From the NCBI GenBank assembly GCA_012932295.1, contig JAAONU010000004.1, positions 12,214,630 to 12,278,629 of the forward strand: 64,000 nucleotides of DNA. Direction: 5' to 3'. The position numbers and the translations under genes were made by a program. Within the stretch, counting starts at the first letter, position 1, and every line of letters starts with the position of its first letter. Below are positions 25,407 through 35,945 of the stretch, piece by piece. The stretch is from Cyclina sinensis (Eukaryota; Mollusca; Bivalvia; Venerida; Veneridae). Under the pieces are notes generated by a model. That model saw only the letters and a program-made list of their open reading frames with translations. It was not told where the DNA came from and did no database searches.

Positions 25407-26744
25407 TTATTCAATTATACTATATTCTTACTGTCTGGTGCTCCAAATTTTGAAGTACATATTGCACCATTTTTGCATGTCATAACCTTGCTCCAAAACT
25501 TTTTTCGTGTTTTGATTTACTTCCTTTCACAAGACCACTTGTGAGTAAAGTTTTCTGTGTGTTACAAAAAGCTGTGGTATATTAAATTATTTCCATGAAA
25601 GAAACTGACTCAAATGCAAAGGTGGGTTGTTATAACCAGGAAACCTTGGGCAGATATAATATTTCTTAATGCAACTTAATACAATTGACATTACATTGCA
25701 GCGTTGTCCTGTTTCTACAAAACTGTTTTACAGTGTGAATATTTATGGTACATATATATGCAGACTAAAGGAATGAATTTTACAAGAGTGAACTTTTTTT
25801 AAACAAATGAAATGATTGCCTGGAGATACAATGCCATATTTCTTCAATATAGTTGAAAGAAAAAATGATAGAGAACTTATACTATAAGTACTGTAGTTGA
25901 AAAAATAAACTTTTATTTTCATTATAATGAGGAAAGTTTTCCCCTTTTAAATGAAGTGTTACAGTTCATGAACTTTTTCTGAATAGTTCATGCCTAGTTC
26001 ATGCACCCAGTTCAGGAACAGATAATAAAATTTTAGTGAACAGAAAATGGAATGTAGTGAAATATACAGTTTGATGGATGGTTGCTTTGAAATGACTTTA
26101 TGACTTCATGAACCATTTTTCACAGGGGATGTGTCCATTTCCTTAGTGTTGGTCTATACGGTTACAAACTACATGTAAATGGTTTATTTCAGAAGTAATA
26201 AATCTTTTTTAACTGTTGAAATGGTTTCATATAGATGAATTTTTCCCAAATCTTAGTTAGTCTTATGGATTTGAATAAAAAAACTGCCTTTAATGGTACT
26301 AGCTTGAGTAATTTACCTGTAAGCACAACATGAAAAGATCATTTATATAGGGTACCTAAATTAATGAACAAAGTTATCAACAGAAGTTCCGTTAATGTTC
26401 AAGAAAATGTAAAAGTTTTGAAGCATGTGTTCCGAAGGAAAGTCTGTTTTTAATCATACATGTAAATTTGCTTTTGATTGCATTATGAAAGATCTAGATT
26501 GAAATTTCTCCAAGTAATAACTTCTTGTGACAGAATTTAGCAATTTCTTGAAATGATTTTAATTAAAACTAATTAATGAAATTCACATTGGTGTCAGGCA
26601 AATTAACACTATGTGGGAAGCTGTTTGTTTCATTGCTATGATATATATTTTGGTCTGTTGTTAATTATGACTGCTTTCAACTGCTGAACATTTATTTGAC
26701 TTTCACCTTCCCATGACCTTGACCTTTAGTAATGGTGCTTGAAC
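25407..26744. other. Non-coding, nothing recognised
   Basis: AT-rich DNA. GTTCATGAAC-type words cluster near 25.97-26.02 kb but do not form a tandem array. Confidence 0.45.
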
Positions 26745-26749
26745 TTAAC

Positions 26750-27020
26750 TCAGAATGGGTTGATTAGTGGTCTAGTTGTAATTCGGTGGATTGGTAATTG
26801 AGAGGTATTAATTTGATCCTCGGCTCCTCCAGCGTCACTGCAGATGACGTTTTGTTGAAATGTAAACCAAGGATATAATTGTATCATACTACACACTGCA
26901 TGAGCATGAAAAAGGCCCAAGGATGTCTCTGGTATCAGGTGCTTTCTGTATCTTGCACTGTCCCCCACAACCTACCCTGGCTGCAGGCTATATGATGTTA
27001 ATTAAACTCAAATTAATAGA
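26750..27020 (+). repeat. tRNA-derived SINE, copy 2
   Basis: ATTAGTGGTCTAGTTG (A-box-like, from 26763) and TTAATTTGATCCTCGG (B-box-like) are followed by CTCCTCC, ACACACTGCATGAGCATG, AAGGATGTCTCTGG and TGCTTTCTGTATCTTGCAC, the same order as the other family copies. The minus-strand frame of 72 codons here is not a gene. Confidence 0.7.
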
Positions 27021-27802
27021 TAGACAGTAAAGCTACCTTGGATTTAATGTTCATACTAAGGCCAGTGTCTATGAGACATTTAATAGACGTAGGCAGAAAA
27101 TGTGGTCTTGCAATTTGCAGATATGAAGAAATATAAGAAGTTAACTAATGTAATTTAATCTAATCTAATGAGGATAGGAAAACAGATTTGGCTGTGAAAT
27201 TGCAGTCCTTAGATTATTTTAGAACTAATTTATTTACAGGCATATACTGATATTTTAGAATATAATCGTTAAAAAAAGTTCTTCACTGGGGGAAAAAACA
27301 GTTAATTGTTCAAAAAATGCCATGTATTTTCTGTGTATGTACCTTTCACTCATGATAACAGAAAGCTATTAAAAGACCCAGTTCCCAAAAGAATAATCCC
27401 TTCAGAATCAATTCATAACAAATGTATGAATAATTTACCAGCAAAGTGATTACTATCATTATCTTGTGTTAATCAATCTTTTTGGGGGCATATGACCAAG
27501 GGATTGACAATATTTGGAGTTTTTGTCCATTGTTTGTAATAATTAATTGTATATTGTTTTTTCCATATTCAATGTGATCCTCTTCAGGTAACATTGCAAA
27601 GCTATAAGCACAAGGGGGAATAGTTTTATCTGATTTTATGTGTTAGATTATTGATGGCTTAATGGTACCCATTGTTATAAACTCTTTCAAGTACGTATTT
27701 TTTCTGGGCAGTGTAGAAATGTTTTGAAACAGCATCATGCTTCTTTTAGGTATGAATGGTATATACTTAAACCTCATTACAAGAACAGTATTACAAAGTG
27801 AA
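27021..27802. other. Non-coding, nothing recognised
   Basis: AT-rich DNA with no supported feature. Confidence 0.45.
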
Positions 27803-28286
27803 TATGCCCCCAAACGAAGATGAGGGGGTATATAGTTTTGCAAATGTTGGATGGGTGATAGACACTTTCATTTCTGATCAATATCTAGAGAACCTTTGGA
27901 CCAACCTTCCTCAGACTTGGTGTGTAGGTTGGCCATGACAGATTCATCAGACTTAGTATGTAGGTTTGTCATGATCAGTAATTTTCAAGTCATTGCGTCA
28001 AGGGTCTCAGTGACCTTGAAAAGCAAAATGGTTTCTGATGAATAACTGAAGTAAGCTTGGGCCCATGTTCCTCAAACTTGGTATATAAGTTGTTCATGAC
28101 TTTTAGATGAGCCCTTTAGTTTTTCAGTTCACCAGGTCAAAGGCCAATGCCACAGTGTCCTTGATTAGCAAAATGGTTTCCAGTCAATAACTACAGAACT
28201 CTTGGTCCAAGCTCCTCAAAACTTCATGGCTGCCTCTAGAGATAAGGCACTAGAGGGGCATATATGTTTTAGAAACATCTCTCGTT
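27803..28286 (+). mobile_element. Dispersed element with 5' and 3' hairpins
   Basis: The 5' end TATGCCCCCAAACGAAGATG then AGGGGGTATATA can fold. Cores of about 150 bp carry AACTTGGTATATAAGTTG, AGGTCAAAG and AAAATGGTTTC phrases. The 3' end is the hairpin ATGTTTTAGAAACAT followed by CTCTCGTT, matching the end at 4591-4610. Confidence 0.65.
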
Positions 28287-28810
28287 TTTTTTTGTGTGTT
28301 TATAAAAACTGAGAAAATATACATGCACCTCTTTAGTCTTGTTTGTTACTTTGTTTATTTGTGATAATAAAATATAAGGACTGTTTCAATTACAGACTGT
28401 CTGAGCAAAACATGTGTGCGTAAGAATTTATAGCCATAACAAAAGCCATCATTGTTGTTAACAAGACAGTTGCGGCGTTCCATAATGGTTCTCTTTATTT
28501 CTCACAGGGATAAGGGAGTGAAGAGTATTTCAATATTCTGTGCACTTATAAGCTTCATACACATCATCTAACATATAAAGAATTAAAAATATTTTGGCAG
28601 GAGTATGCCTCTGTACACCTCCCAAACCCCTGAACTAGTAGATCCTACACTACCATTTAGAGGTAGCTATGCCCATGACCAGAGTATCATCAGTACATCC
28701 AAAGTTTCTATAAGTCTTTTGGCATTCTATTTCCATTTGCTATTAAAAAATTGTGTAAATAAATGCAAAGGAAGTTAGGCTAATCACTCTGTTTTTGTTT
28801 TTTTTTTCAG
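28287..28810. other. Non-coding upstream of receptor exon
   Basis: No promoter could be identified. A strong pyrimidine tract ends in TTTCAG at 28810, so this stretch is probably intronic, with an upstream 5'-UTR exon not located. Confidence 0.45.
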
Positions 28811-28876
28811 ATAACTTTACACAGATGACACAGGTTTAAGAATCAGTGCTGTATATTGTCAGCCACCTAGACCAAA
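28811..28876 (+). other. 5'-UTR part of receptor exon, with a 4-codon uORF
   Basis: The exon start is inferred from the pyrimidine-rich acceptor ending CAG at 28808-28810. Within the 66-nt leader, ATG at 28825 opens a minimal frame (Met-Thr-Gln-Val-stop, 28825-28839) that ends 37 nt before the receptor start codon. Confidence 0.5.
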
Positions 28877-29770
28877 ATGACGCTTCCAAACTTCCACAAT
28901 AAAACGACAACAACAACTTTTCTCACTGAGGAGACAAACTTTTCAAAGGAAGTCTTCAACACTTCGGATCACTTTGAAATGCGATCATGGAACGTCTTAG
29001 AAAAAGCTATTTTTGGAACTTGGCTGACGCTATCAATGCTTTGTGCAATTTTTGGAAACTTAATGGTTATAGTTGTTGTCATACGGCACAAAGGGATGCA
29101 GACTCGGACTAATATGTTTCTTGTTAATTTAGCAATAGCCGATTTCCTTGTCGGTATTTTACTAGCCCCATTTTCTTTAACAACTTTGATAAGTGAGAAA
29201 TGGATATTTGGGGAGGTTATGTGCAATGTAAATGGTTTTCTGAATGCTGTATGTTTTATTACATCTATTCATACGCTTATGTATATAAGTATTCATAAAT
29301 ATGTCTCAATTACAAGGCCATTTAGTAGAATTCTAAATCGCTGGAAAATTCTGGTTATGAGCTTTGCAGCCTGGTTGTGGGCCATAATTTGTGCCATATT
29401 GACTATGTTTGTGTTAAGCAAAGTTGTCTCGAAACCTGGAGCCATGCAATGTGGCCCTGAATATCCCAAAAATGATTTAGAGTATCTGCATCATGTGATC
29501 ATAACAGGATCAAATATTCTTATACCTCTGGCAATTATGACATTTGCTTACGCACGTATGTATTGTGAATTTAGAAGTCATGCAAAAAGACTTCGTAAAA
29601 ACACAAGTTTACAAACAGACCAAATTTTAGCGCAACAAATTCAAGTAACAAAGACGCTGTTTATAGTGTTGGCATGTTTTATGCTCTGTTGGTTGCCGTA
29701 TGCTGCTTATTCTTCATATGTTTCTACTATAAAGGACAAGTCTAAGATCTTTGCATGGGCAAACCCAGCT
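28877..29770 (+). CDS. Class A GPCR, coding exon 1 (residues 1-298)
   Basis: This exon encodes the N-terminus through the start of TM7 of a seven-helix receptor in the plasma membrane. The start sits in a good context (AAAATGA) after an acceptor. Three N-glycosylation sequons (N8, N21, N28) precede TM1. Landmarks: GN in TM1 (G60-N61), LAIAD in TM2 (D89), ECL1 WIFG (109-112), Cys116 and Cys192 as the likely disulfide, TM4 Trp, Pro217 in TM5, and CWLP in TM6 (271-274). The amine-binding Asp of TM3 (3.32) is Asn123, so a classical monoamine ligand is not supported. The DRY motif reads His140-Lys141-Tyr142. Intracellular loop 3 is short. The exon ends at a GTAAGT donor (29771) in phase 0. Reading through the intron would add 35 residues and a stop at 29878; I treat that as unspliced sequence. 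The family beyond class A orphan is not resolved. Confidence 0.9.
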
Positions 29771-30462
29771 GTAAGTAAAGGCATTCACTTTGTTCCTTTA
29801 CTGTTATATAAATTGAAACATATCTATTTTACCGCTATTGATAAACGAGTTCTTGCAACTTACATTGATCTCCACTGATTACAGCTTTTTGAATTCAAAC
29901 TTGTACTTTTGCTAAAAGTGTTGACCACAGAAAGTCACTGAATAACTTCACCCAAGGTGGGGTTCAAACTATAGACCTGCTGATATGAAGTTCCGAGCTT
30001 CATCCCTTTCAACCACTTCTCTTGTACTCTTGTTTAGATAAAAGTGTTTGCTATCTGAAGCTGTTTTAGGAAGAAACTGTAAATGTCTTATAGGTCATTG
30101 TTGAAAAACTATATGAAATGCAGTGTTTATTTTGTCATTTTCATTGAATTAGTATCTTGTTAGGAGAACTAATTAAACATTCAGTTAAAAAAGCAGATTG
30201 CAACAAATATGAAGAAACTTGAATATATATCATATCACTTCTAAAAAAAAAAGTCAATGTATAAAGTCAGGCATTTGGCTCAAAAGAAAAATTTTGGTTA
30301 TAATTTGTCAACTAGGTTAATTGTGGTAAAGTGACTACTGCTCAGAATACAAAACAAAACTGTCTGATAGTCATAAAAAAGAAGTCTTTACAATCAACCT
30401 CAAAATTTGTGAAGGAAATAAGCCTTAACTGAACTTCTTTTGTTTTTCCTTCTGTTTTCCAG
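29771..30462 (+). other. Receptor intron 1 (692 bp, phase 0)
   Basis: GTAAGT donor and TTTTCCAG acceptor. The splice joins ...WANPA to AYCFMYMNSGCNPIIY, completing TM7. Near 29945-30030 the minus strand shows a weak tRNA-like pattern (GTGGTTGAAAGGG, then AGTTTGAACCCC), perhaps an old SINE. Confidence 0.8.
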
Positions 30463-30586
30463 GCCTATTGTTTTATGTACATGAATTCGGGTTGTAATCC
30501 TATAATCTACGCATGGAGAAGTCCATCTTTCCGTGAGGGCTACAAGGAAATATTGTGCCAGCAGTCGGGATATATAGTCAGTGATG
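30463..30586 (+). CDS. Class A GPCR, coding exon 2 (residues 299-339 plus 1 nt)
   Basis: The exon encodes the rest of TM7 with NPIIY (310-314) and helix 8 (RSPSFREGYKEIL), ending near Cys330, a candidate palmitoylation site. It begins after CCAG at 30459-30462 and ends at a GTGAGT donor (30587) in phase 1. The frame is continuous with exon 1 across intron 1. At 124 bp it is too short to stand out by itself; the conserved TM7 signature makes it secure. Confidence 0.9.
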
Positions 30587-30841
30587 GTGAGTCTTCTGTA
30601 CTTAGCTTTTCACACTTAAAGCTTTCAATATTTTGAGCGTAATTTTCATTGTTGCTTCATTAGGTAATGTTGATAAAGGGCTGCTGTGTTTATGCCCAGG
30701 TCCTCATTTCAGCCGTTACAATCCTGCATTTTACCTGTGTCTAAAACTTGCCATTTATAATGAAGTAGTTTGTTTTTGGCTTGGGGTAATAGAAAGTTCA
30801 GGCCTTAAAAAGGTTAGCCTATAGCAGCTCTGTTTGTAACC

Positions 30842-30901
30842 CAGGTGTGTTTCCTACGTGACATGTCATTAAACGAGGGATGTTGTAATGAAACACACCT
30901 G
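30842..30901. repeat. Inverted repeat, 12-bp perfect arms
   Basis: CAGGTGTGTTTC (30842-30853) is exactly mirrored by GAAACACACCTG (30890-30901), with a second short pair, ACAT and ATGT, inside the loop. It lies about 255 bp after the exon 2 donor. Confidence 0.7.
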
Positions 30902-31877
30902 AGCCACTAAGAATATTATTTATTTATTTATGGTATCTGATAATAAGTCTAAAATTAAGAGAAAGGTTCATATGGTACCAGTTACGATAAAACCAATCTC
31001 TAGAGAGAAGAGCCAGTAAATATACAACTTTTTAAGTACCTATTACTGCATATTTCAATGCATCGTTGCCACTATCTCTCAGTGTAAATTACCATATCTT
31101 CAGATGCTGCCAGTATAGGTGGGGGTTGTTGCCATTGAATTTTTTAGTTAAATAATTCATTCATGACACATATGATAAATAGAAATAGAAAATAAAAAAG
31201 TGATAGGATTAGATAGAGATATCTAATTCTGTGAACATTTAACTTGTCTGTCTGAAATATGCCTGTTTATACCTCAAGTTATTATCCTTTTGCTCTTGAA
31301 TTGAATTGATTTATAATTTAGATTTGTATTGAATTGATTTTTGTTTCTTTCTATTTATATTGAATTGATTTTCACCAGAGAGTTTAGGACAAAAACCTTC
31401 CATCTCCCAGTGATTTTAACCAAGGTGGACAAAATCCTTTCTGAGATTATTCAAGATAGACAAAACCTGGTGCTTTTTGTCACCTATGTGAAAATCATGA
31501 GCAGTAGAGGTTTTGTCAGTCCCCGATTGTCTGACAAAACTCTACATTATAGTAAAGTAAACAATGAAATTCCAGACATTTGTAAACTGCAAACTGAAAT
31601 AAAAAAAAATCATACTGTTAGGAAAGAAAATTTATTTATCCCATCATTAATTACCGTGAAATTTAGGCCTAATACAAGATAAGAGATAGAGTTGTTTGAT
31701 CTTCAACGAAGTAAGTATGCAAGTCTAAACATGAGAAAAAGATGTTTCCTTCACAGCGTACCTGATGGCACTTATGCTTAAATTGCACCTGCAAGAAGTA
31801 TGAACAAGTAAATAAAGTGGCTAAAATAGTAATTACTCTTCTCTGTAATATGATTGGTTCTGTCATGAGTGGTGTCT

Positions 31878-32670
31878 GTAGGGATCAGTGTAAACTATTG
31901 TATAAGGCCATATTGTGTGTAGGGATCAGTGTAAACTATTTATCAGGCCATATTGCCTGTAGGGATCAGTGTAAACTATTGTATCAGGCCATATTGTGTG
32001 TAGGGACCAGTGTAAACTATTGTATAAGGCCATATTGTGTGTAGGGATCAGTGTAAACTATTTATCAGGCCATATTGCCTGTAGGGATCAGTGTAAACTA
32101 TTGTATCGGGCCATATTGTGTGTAGGGACCAGTGTAAACTATTGTATCAGGCCATATTGTGTGTAGGGATCAGTGTAAACTATTGTATCAGGCCAAATTG
32201 TGTGTAGGGATTAGTGTAAACTATTGTATCAGGCCATATTGTGTGTGGGGACCAGTGTAAACTATTTATCAGGCCATATTGCCTGTAGGGATCAGTGTAA
32301 ACTATTTTATCAGGCCATATTGTGTGTAGGGATCAGTGTAAACTATTTATCAGGCCATATTGCTTGTAGGGATCAGTGTAAACTATTGTATCAGGCCATA
32401 TTATGTGTAGGGATCAGTGTAAACTATATATCAGGCCATATTGCCTGTAGGGATCAGTGTAAACTATTGTATCAGGCCATATTGTTTGTAGGGATCCATG
32501 TAAACTATTGTATCAGGCCATACTGCCTGTAGGGATCAGTGTAAACTATTGTATCAGGCCATATTGCCTGTAGGGATCAGTGTAAACTATTGTATCAGGC
32601 CATATTGCCTGTAGGGATCAGTGTAAACTATATATCAGGCCATATTGCCTGTAGGGATCAGTGTAAACTA
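31878..32670. repeat. 40/41-bp minisatellite, about 20 units
   Basis: The unit runs GTAGGGATCAGTGTAAACTA then TTGTATCAGGCCATATTGTG. Units of 40 bp (TTTATCAGG, ATTGCCT) and 41 bp (TTGTATCAGG, ATTGTGTGT) often alternate, so a pair is 81 bp, a multiple of three. This keeps frames of 75-102 codons open that spell repeated CRDQCKLLYQAI-like peptides. These are products of the repeat and not a gene. The array ends in a fragment of the piggyBac-like MITE. Confidence 0.9.
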
Positions 32671-32748
32671 TAGTATGGAGTGCAGGCTGATCTACGCCTA
32701 CACTGGTTGTTAAAACAGAGTCAGTTGCCTTCAGCAGGTTTGGGTTAA
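32671..32748 (-). repeat. Truncated piggyBac-like MITE end
   Basis: On the minus strand it reads TTAACCCAAACCTGCTGAAG, then GGCAACTGACTCTG, ACCAGTGTAG and GATCAGCCTGCA. This parallels the left part of the copies at 17.05 and 57.6 kb. The minisatellite replaces the rest of the element. Confidence 0.5.
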
Positions 32749-33266
32749 CTTAATAGCTTTCTGTTGAATATTTGCCTTCTACTTCTGTTTTCAAAAAATG
32801 CTCATGATTATGACATAGTCATTCAAAAGGATTGCAAGTCTCACATTGTCCATGTTCTTGGTTATCTTAGCTACATGTTTAACAGAACTAGAGAAGTTGT
32901 GAAAACATATCAAAACTTCCTATGGTTTGCTGATATAATTAAGCAACTGAGTTGCTTGAATCAATGGATACACTGTGATGTTAGATGATATATTGCAGCT
33001 AGCAGATATAAAAGTTCCTTACAGGTGTCTGTAACTTGCTTATATTATGCTTATATCATATTTCAATTTGCTTTTCAGCTTTGAACATTATTATATAACC
33101 CCTGGCTTAAATCTGCTTTCTTTATAGATGCCTCAGAGTATGAAATCTACTAGTATTCCTTCTGTTGTAGATGTTAAATATTTTGTATTATATAAAAAGT
33201 TCTCAAATTTAAAAAGTTAAACTCCCTTTTATTATGTCAGTACATCTTTTTCAAGTTGTTATACTC
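32749..33266. other. Intronic, nothing recognised
   Basis: AT-rich DNA. A 74-codon frame at 32764-32988 has no protein-like features. Confidence 0.45.
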
Positions 33267-33930
33267 TCAAAAGGACATAATTATTGTATGCCCTTGGTCA
33301 TCTGTACATCAGCAATTTCTTGTCCACTCTGTATCTCTTGAACCAATTAAAGAAATTGAAACCATTTGTGTAGAATTGTTTACTATAATAAGAAGATCCT
33401 CAGAGCACAGATATCATTTGAACTGACTGAAGGAATTTAAAACTTTTTGGCAGAAATGTTAACTATAATTAGATGATGTATAGGTAAAGCATAGGTTTCA
33501 TTTAGGTTAGATTGAGGTCAAGGTCACACTACAAGGCTGCATGTCATGCATGTCATGCTGATATCTTCAGTCTGTTCTGTATGTCTTCATCATCATGAAG
33601 CAAATTGAAACTGTTGGCAGCAGTTTTTACAATAATGTGATGGTGTTCAGATCACAGGTTTCTGCTTCCTTGGATCAAAGTCAAGGTCTCACTGGCAACA
33701 TGTACCAGCCACTGTTTATCTTTTGAACTGCTTGAAGGAAGTTTAAACTATTTGACATTTTGTGTCCACTTCAACAGCTTGAAGGAAATCGAAATTATTT
33801 GACAGAAAATTTCACCATGCTGAGATGATTTGCAGAGCACATGTTTTGGCTGACATGGATCATGGTCAAGGAGTCACACTTAGAGGCGCATATTGTACAA
33901 TAACTCTCACCCTCTGTATTTCTAGAAGCA
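33267..33930 (+). repeat. Degenerate tandem-core element copy
   Basis: AAAGGACATAATTATTGTATGCCC, written here in parts as AAAGGACATAATT and ATTGTATGCCC, opens the copy as in the element at 35.95 kb. Repeated phrases such as GTATCTCTTGAACC, AATTGAAACC and TGTTAACTATAATTAGATGA follow. The copy is older and less regular than its relative, and the 3' end is not clear. Confidence 0.5.
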
Positions 33931-34003
33931 AAATATAAGTAGTCATCAATAAACAGACATTGTTATAATATTGTCCTTAAAATTTTTCATTTCTACAGCG
34001 TGA

Positions 34004-34030
34004 TCATCATCATCATCATCATCTTCATCA
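34004..34030. repeat. ATC microsatellite
   Basis: About seven ATC triplets with a single TTC interruption. Confidence 0.8.
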
Positions 34031-34226
34031 ATATTACTTTCATCATTCTCTACCTGTATTTAGTTCAATGTGATATAAATTTACTGCTGTTACCATTTTC
34101 TTCATGTTTGTGATCATCACTGACATCATTTAGAATTCCAGATATTTTAATTCAGTTGATAGATGTGATGATAGACGTGATGATCGACTACAGATGAACA
34201 CATATTTGTTCATTCCATTATAATTA

Positions 34227-34274
34227 TATAGACTGGTTACATGCTACAAATTGCTGGTATTTTAACTATAATTA
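34227..34274. repeat. 48-bp tandem unit, copy 1 (split from the others by an insertion)
   Basis: TATAGACTGGTTACATGCTA then CAAATTGCTGGTATTTTAAC and TATAATTA. The remaining copies stand at 35454, 35502 and 35550, on the other side of the inserted element. Confidence 0.85.
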
Positions 34275-35448
34275 CAGGGCTCTCACGAGGGGGCGAAATG
34301 GGCGAAATCGTCGCCCAAAACTCCCTGACTTCGCCTTTATGAAGCATCAAAGCGATATCAACTTCGCCGAAAATGTTTCATCTGCTGACGTCATTAACTT
34401 GCTCAGCTCCGGTTATGGGCGGAGCTTATACTCGGAAACGGCGATCAATACATACTACCTTCAAAGCACTGACCAATCAGACCGCATTTTACTGCTTTCA
34501 TTGAGTTAATCCTGTGTGTTGACACTCGATAAACAATTAACACATTTAGCCATCAAAAGGTGTTGAATTGGGTCAATAATTCCATTGGGGATGTACACCG
34601 AGTAGAAAACTGTTGTGAACAACAGTGGTCTACAAATCCTAAAAGTCAAGTAAATTATGTCTGAACAAATTAATTGAATGCTTAATTTTAAAGGCAAAGG
34701 GTTAAACATCAATGCCAACATCAATGCCTACCAATGTGAAAAAAAAGTGTATGAAAAGGGCAAAAATTTTTTTTGATATTTTTGTTTAAATTCTCGGATT
34801 TATTAATAAGAAAAAGTCAAGAAGATTAAAAAGAAGCTTAACAAATTGAAGGAAACAAATTCCAGCAAATATTTAGTTCATTAAACATGCAGTATCGAGT
34901 GAAAATCTCGGATAAATTCCGTTTGTCATATATTTCCGTGACCCCGTCGTATTTTGATATTTATAGAAAACAGTGTCTTGGAGACTATTTATATGGCAAA
35001 CTTACAACATTCAATTGATTGATTAAGATAAGTGGTCATGATTTAATTATAAGTACCTGTTTTTCATTGAAAAAGTTTCCTTTTCTCTAAGACTTGAATA
35101 TTTCTGTCGTACATGTATGTAGTTACTTTTGAAAGCAAGAATAATACTGATTCAACCTAATTTACATCTAAAAATTGTAATTTTGTTTAAAAAAATCTGG
35201 TGAAACTGGAAACACATCCTAGAGTTTTCACAAAAGAGTTACTGAATTTTGATGCCACAGACACATTAGTTTTTAACAGTAAGATGAATAAAAATCACTC
35301 CACATATATTTGCTGTCTGTCATGGTCATTCACAAATGGAACTGGCAATGCCAGTACTGACTTCTCCCAGGAGTCTTCTCACTTCTCCCAAATCTTGCCT
35401 TATGGAGAAGTCACTTCTCCCAAAATTTTGACCCTAGCGAGAGCCCTG
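34275..35448. mobile_element. Non-autonomous hAT-like DNA transposon, 1174 bp
   Basis: The left end is CAGGGCTCTCACGAGGG. The reverse complement of the right end is CAGGGCTCTCGCTAGGG, so the terminal inverted repeats match at 15 of 17 positions. Both flanks carry AATTA (34270-34274 and 35449-35453), a 5-bp target duplication. Subterminal repeats are visible: GGCGAAAT and CGCCC on the left, ACTTCTCCC several times on the right. There is no transposase frame. The CAGGGCTCTC terminus is hAT-like, but hAT elements usually make 8-bp duplications, so the family is uncertain. The 135-codon frame at 35200-35607 crosses the right end into flanking repeats and is not a gene. Confidence 0.85.
34386..34477. 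promoter_or_regulatory. Promoter-like motif cluster inside the transposon
   Basis: A perfect CRE (TGACGTCA, 34386-34393), a GC box (GGGCGG, 34417-34422) and a CCAAT box (34473-34477) fall within 92 bp near the left end. This may be the remnant promoter of the autonomous ancestor. Motif matches alone do not show activity. Confidence 0.3.
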
Positions 35449-35453
35449 AATTA

Positions 35454-35590
35454 TATAGACTGGTTACATGCTACAAATAGCTGGTATTTTAACTATAATT
35501 ATATAGACTGGTTACATGCTACAAATTGCTGGTATTTTAACTATAATTATATAGACTGGTTACATGCTACAAATTGCTGGTATTTTAACT
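35454..35590. repeat. 48-bp tandem unit, copies 2-4
   Basis: Three units start at 35454, 35502 and 35550. The first differs by a TAGCTGG variant and the last is cut at its 3' end. Together with the unit at 34227 they form a four-copy array that existed before the insertion. Confidence 0.9.
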
Positions 35591-35945
35591 TTTCAAGGAT
35601 CAAATAAGACCATGGAAATGCACATACACTCATGAAACAGTATTTGTCGGTACAGTATAAATACTAGGTGTAGCATATTTTATTCTGTTTAGAATGTAGG
35701 TATAGTTCGTTATGTTAAATGGATCACATGAATATGGATTGTTTCAGCATTGGAAAGTACAGTTTTGCATGTGCACTTTCCAAATTTGTAACATTAGAAG
35801 TTAATGCTAGCATATCAGTGTTGAAACCAAATATATTTGATTTATAAAAACTATAATTTTTTTAATTACCATAAAAGTTTTAATTAAAGATCCCATCACC
35901 ATTTATTATATAACAAAAATCACCCCCCTGTAAGATCTTCTTATA
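35591..35945. other. Intronic, nothing recognised
   Basis: AT-rich DNA without a supported feature. Confidence 0.45.

Noticed and set aside
29771..29878. Receptor frame continuing 35 codons past residue 298 to a stop at 29878
   Set aside because: GTAAGT at 29771 is a strong donor, and splicing to 30463 restores the TM7 NPIIY motif and helix 8. The read-through would lack a functional TM7.
31817..32532. CRDQCKLLYQAI-like repeated peptide frames
   Set aside because: They follow from the 81-bp dimer of the minisatellite; there is no unique flanking coding sequence.
31878..32670. CRISPR-like regular array
   Set aside because: Units are contiguous with no unique spacers, and the DNA is eukaryotic.
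35200..35607. 135-codon frame overlapping the hAT-like element
   Set aside because: It crosses the transposon end into 48-bp tandem repeats, so it cannot be an ancestral coding unit, and it lacks transposase motifs.
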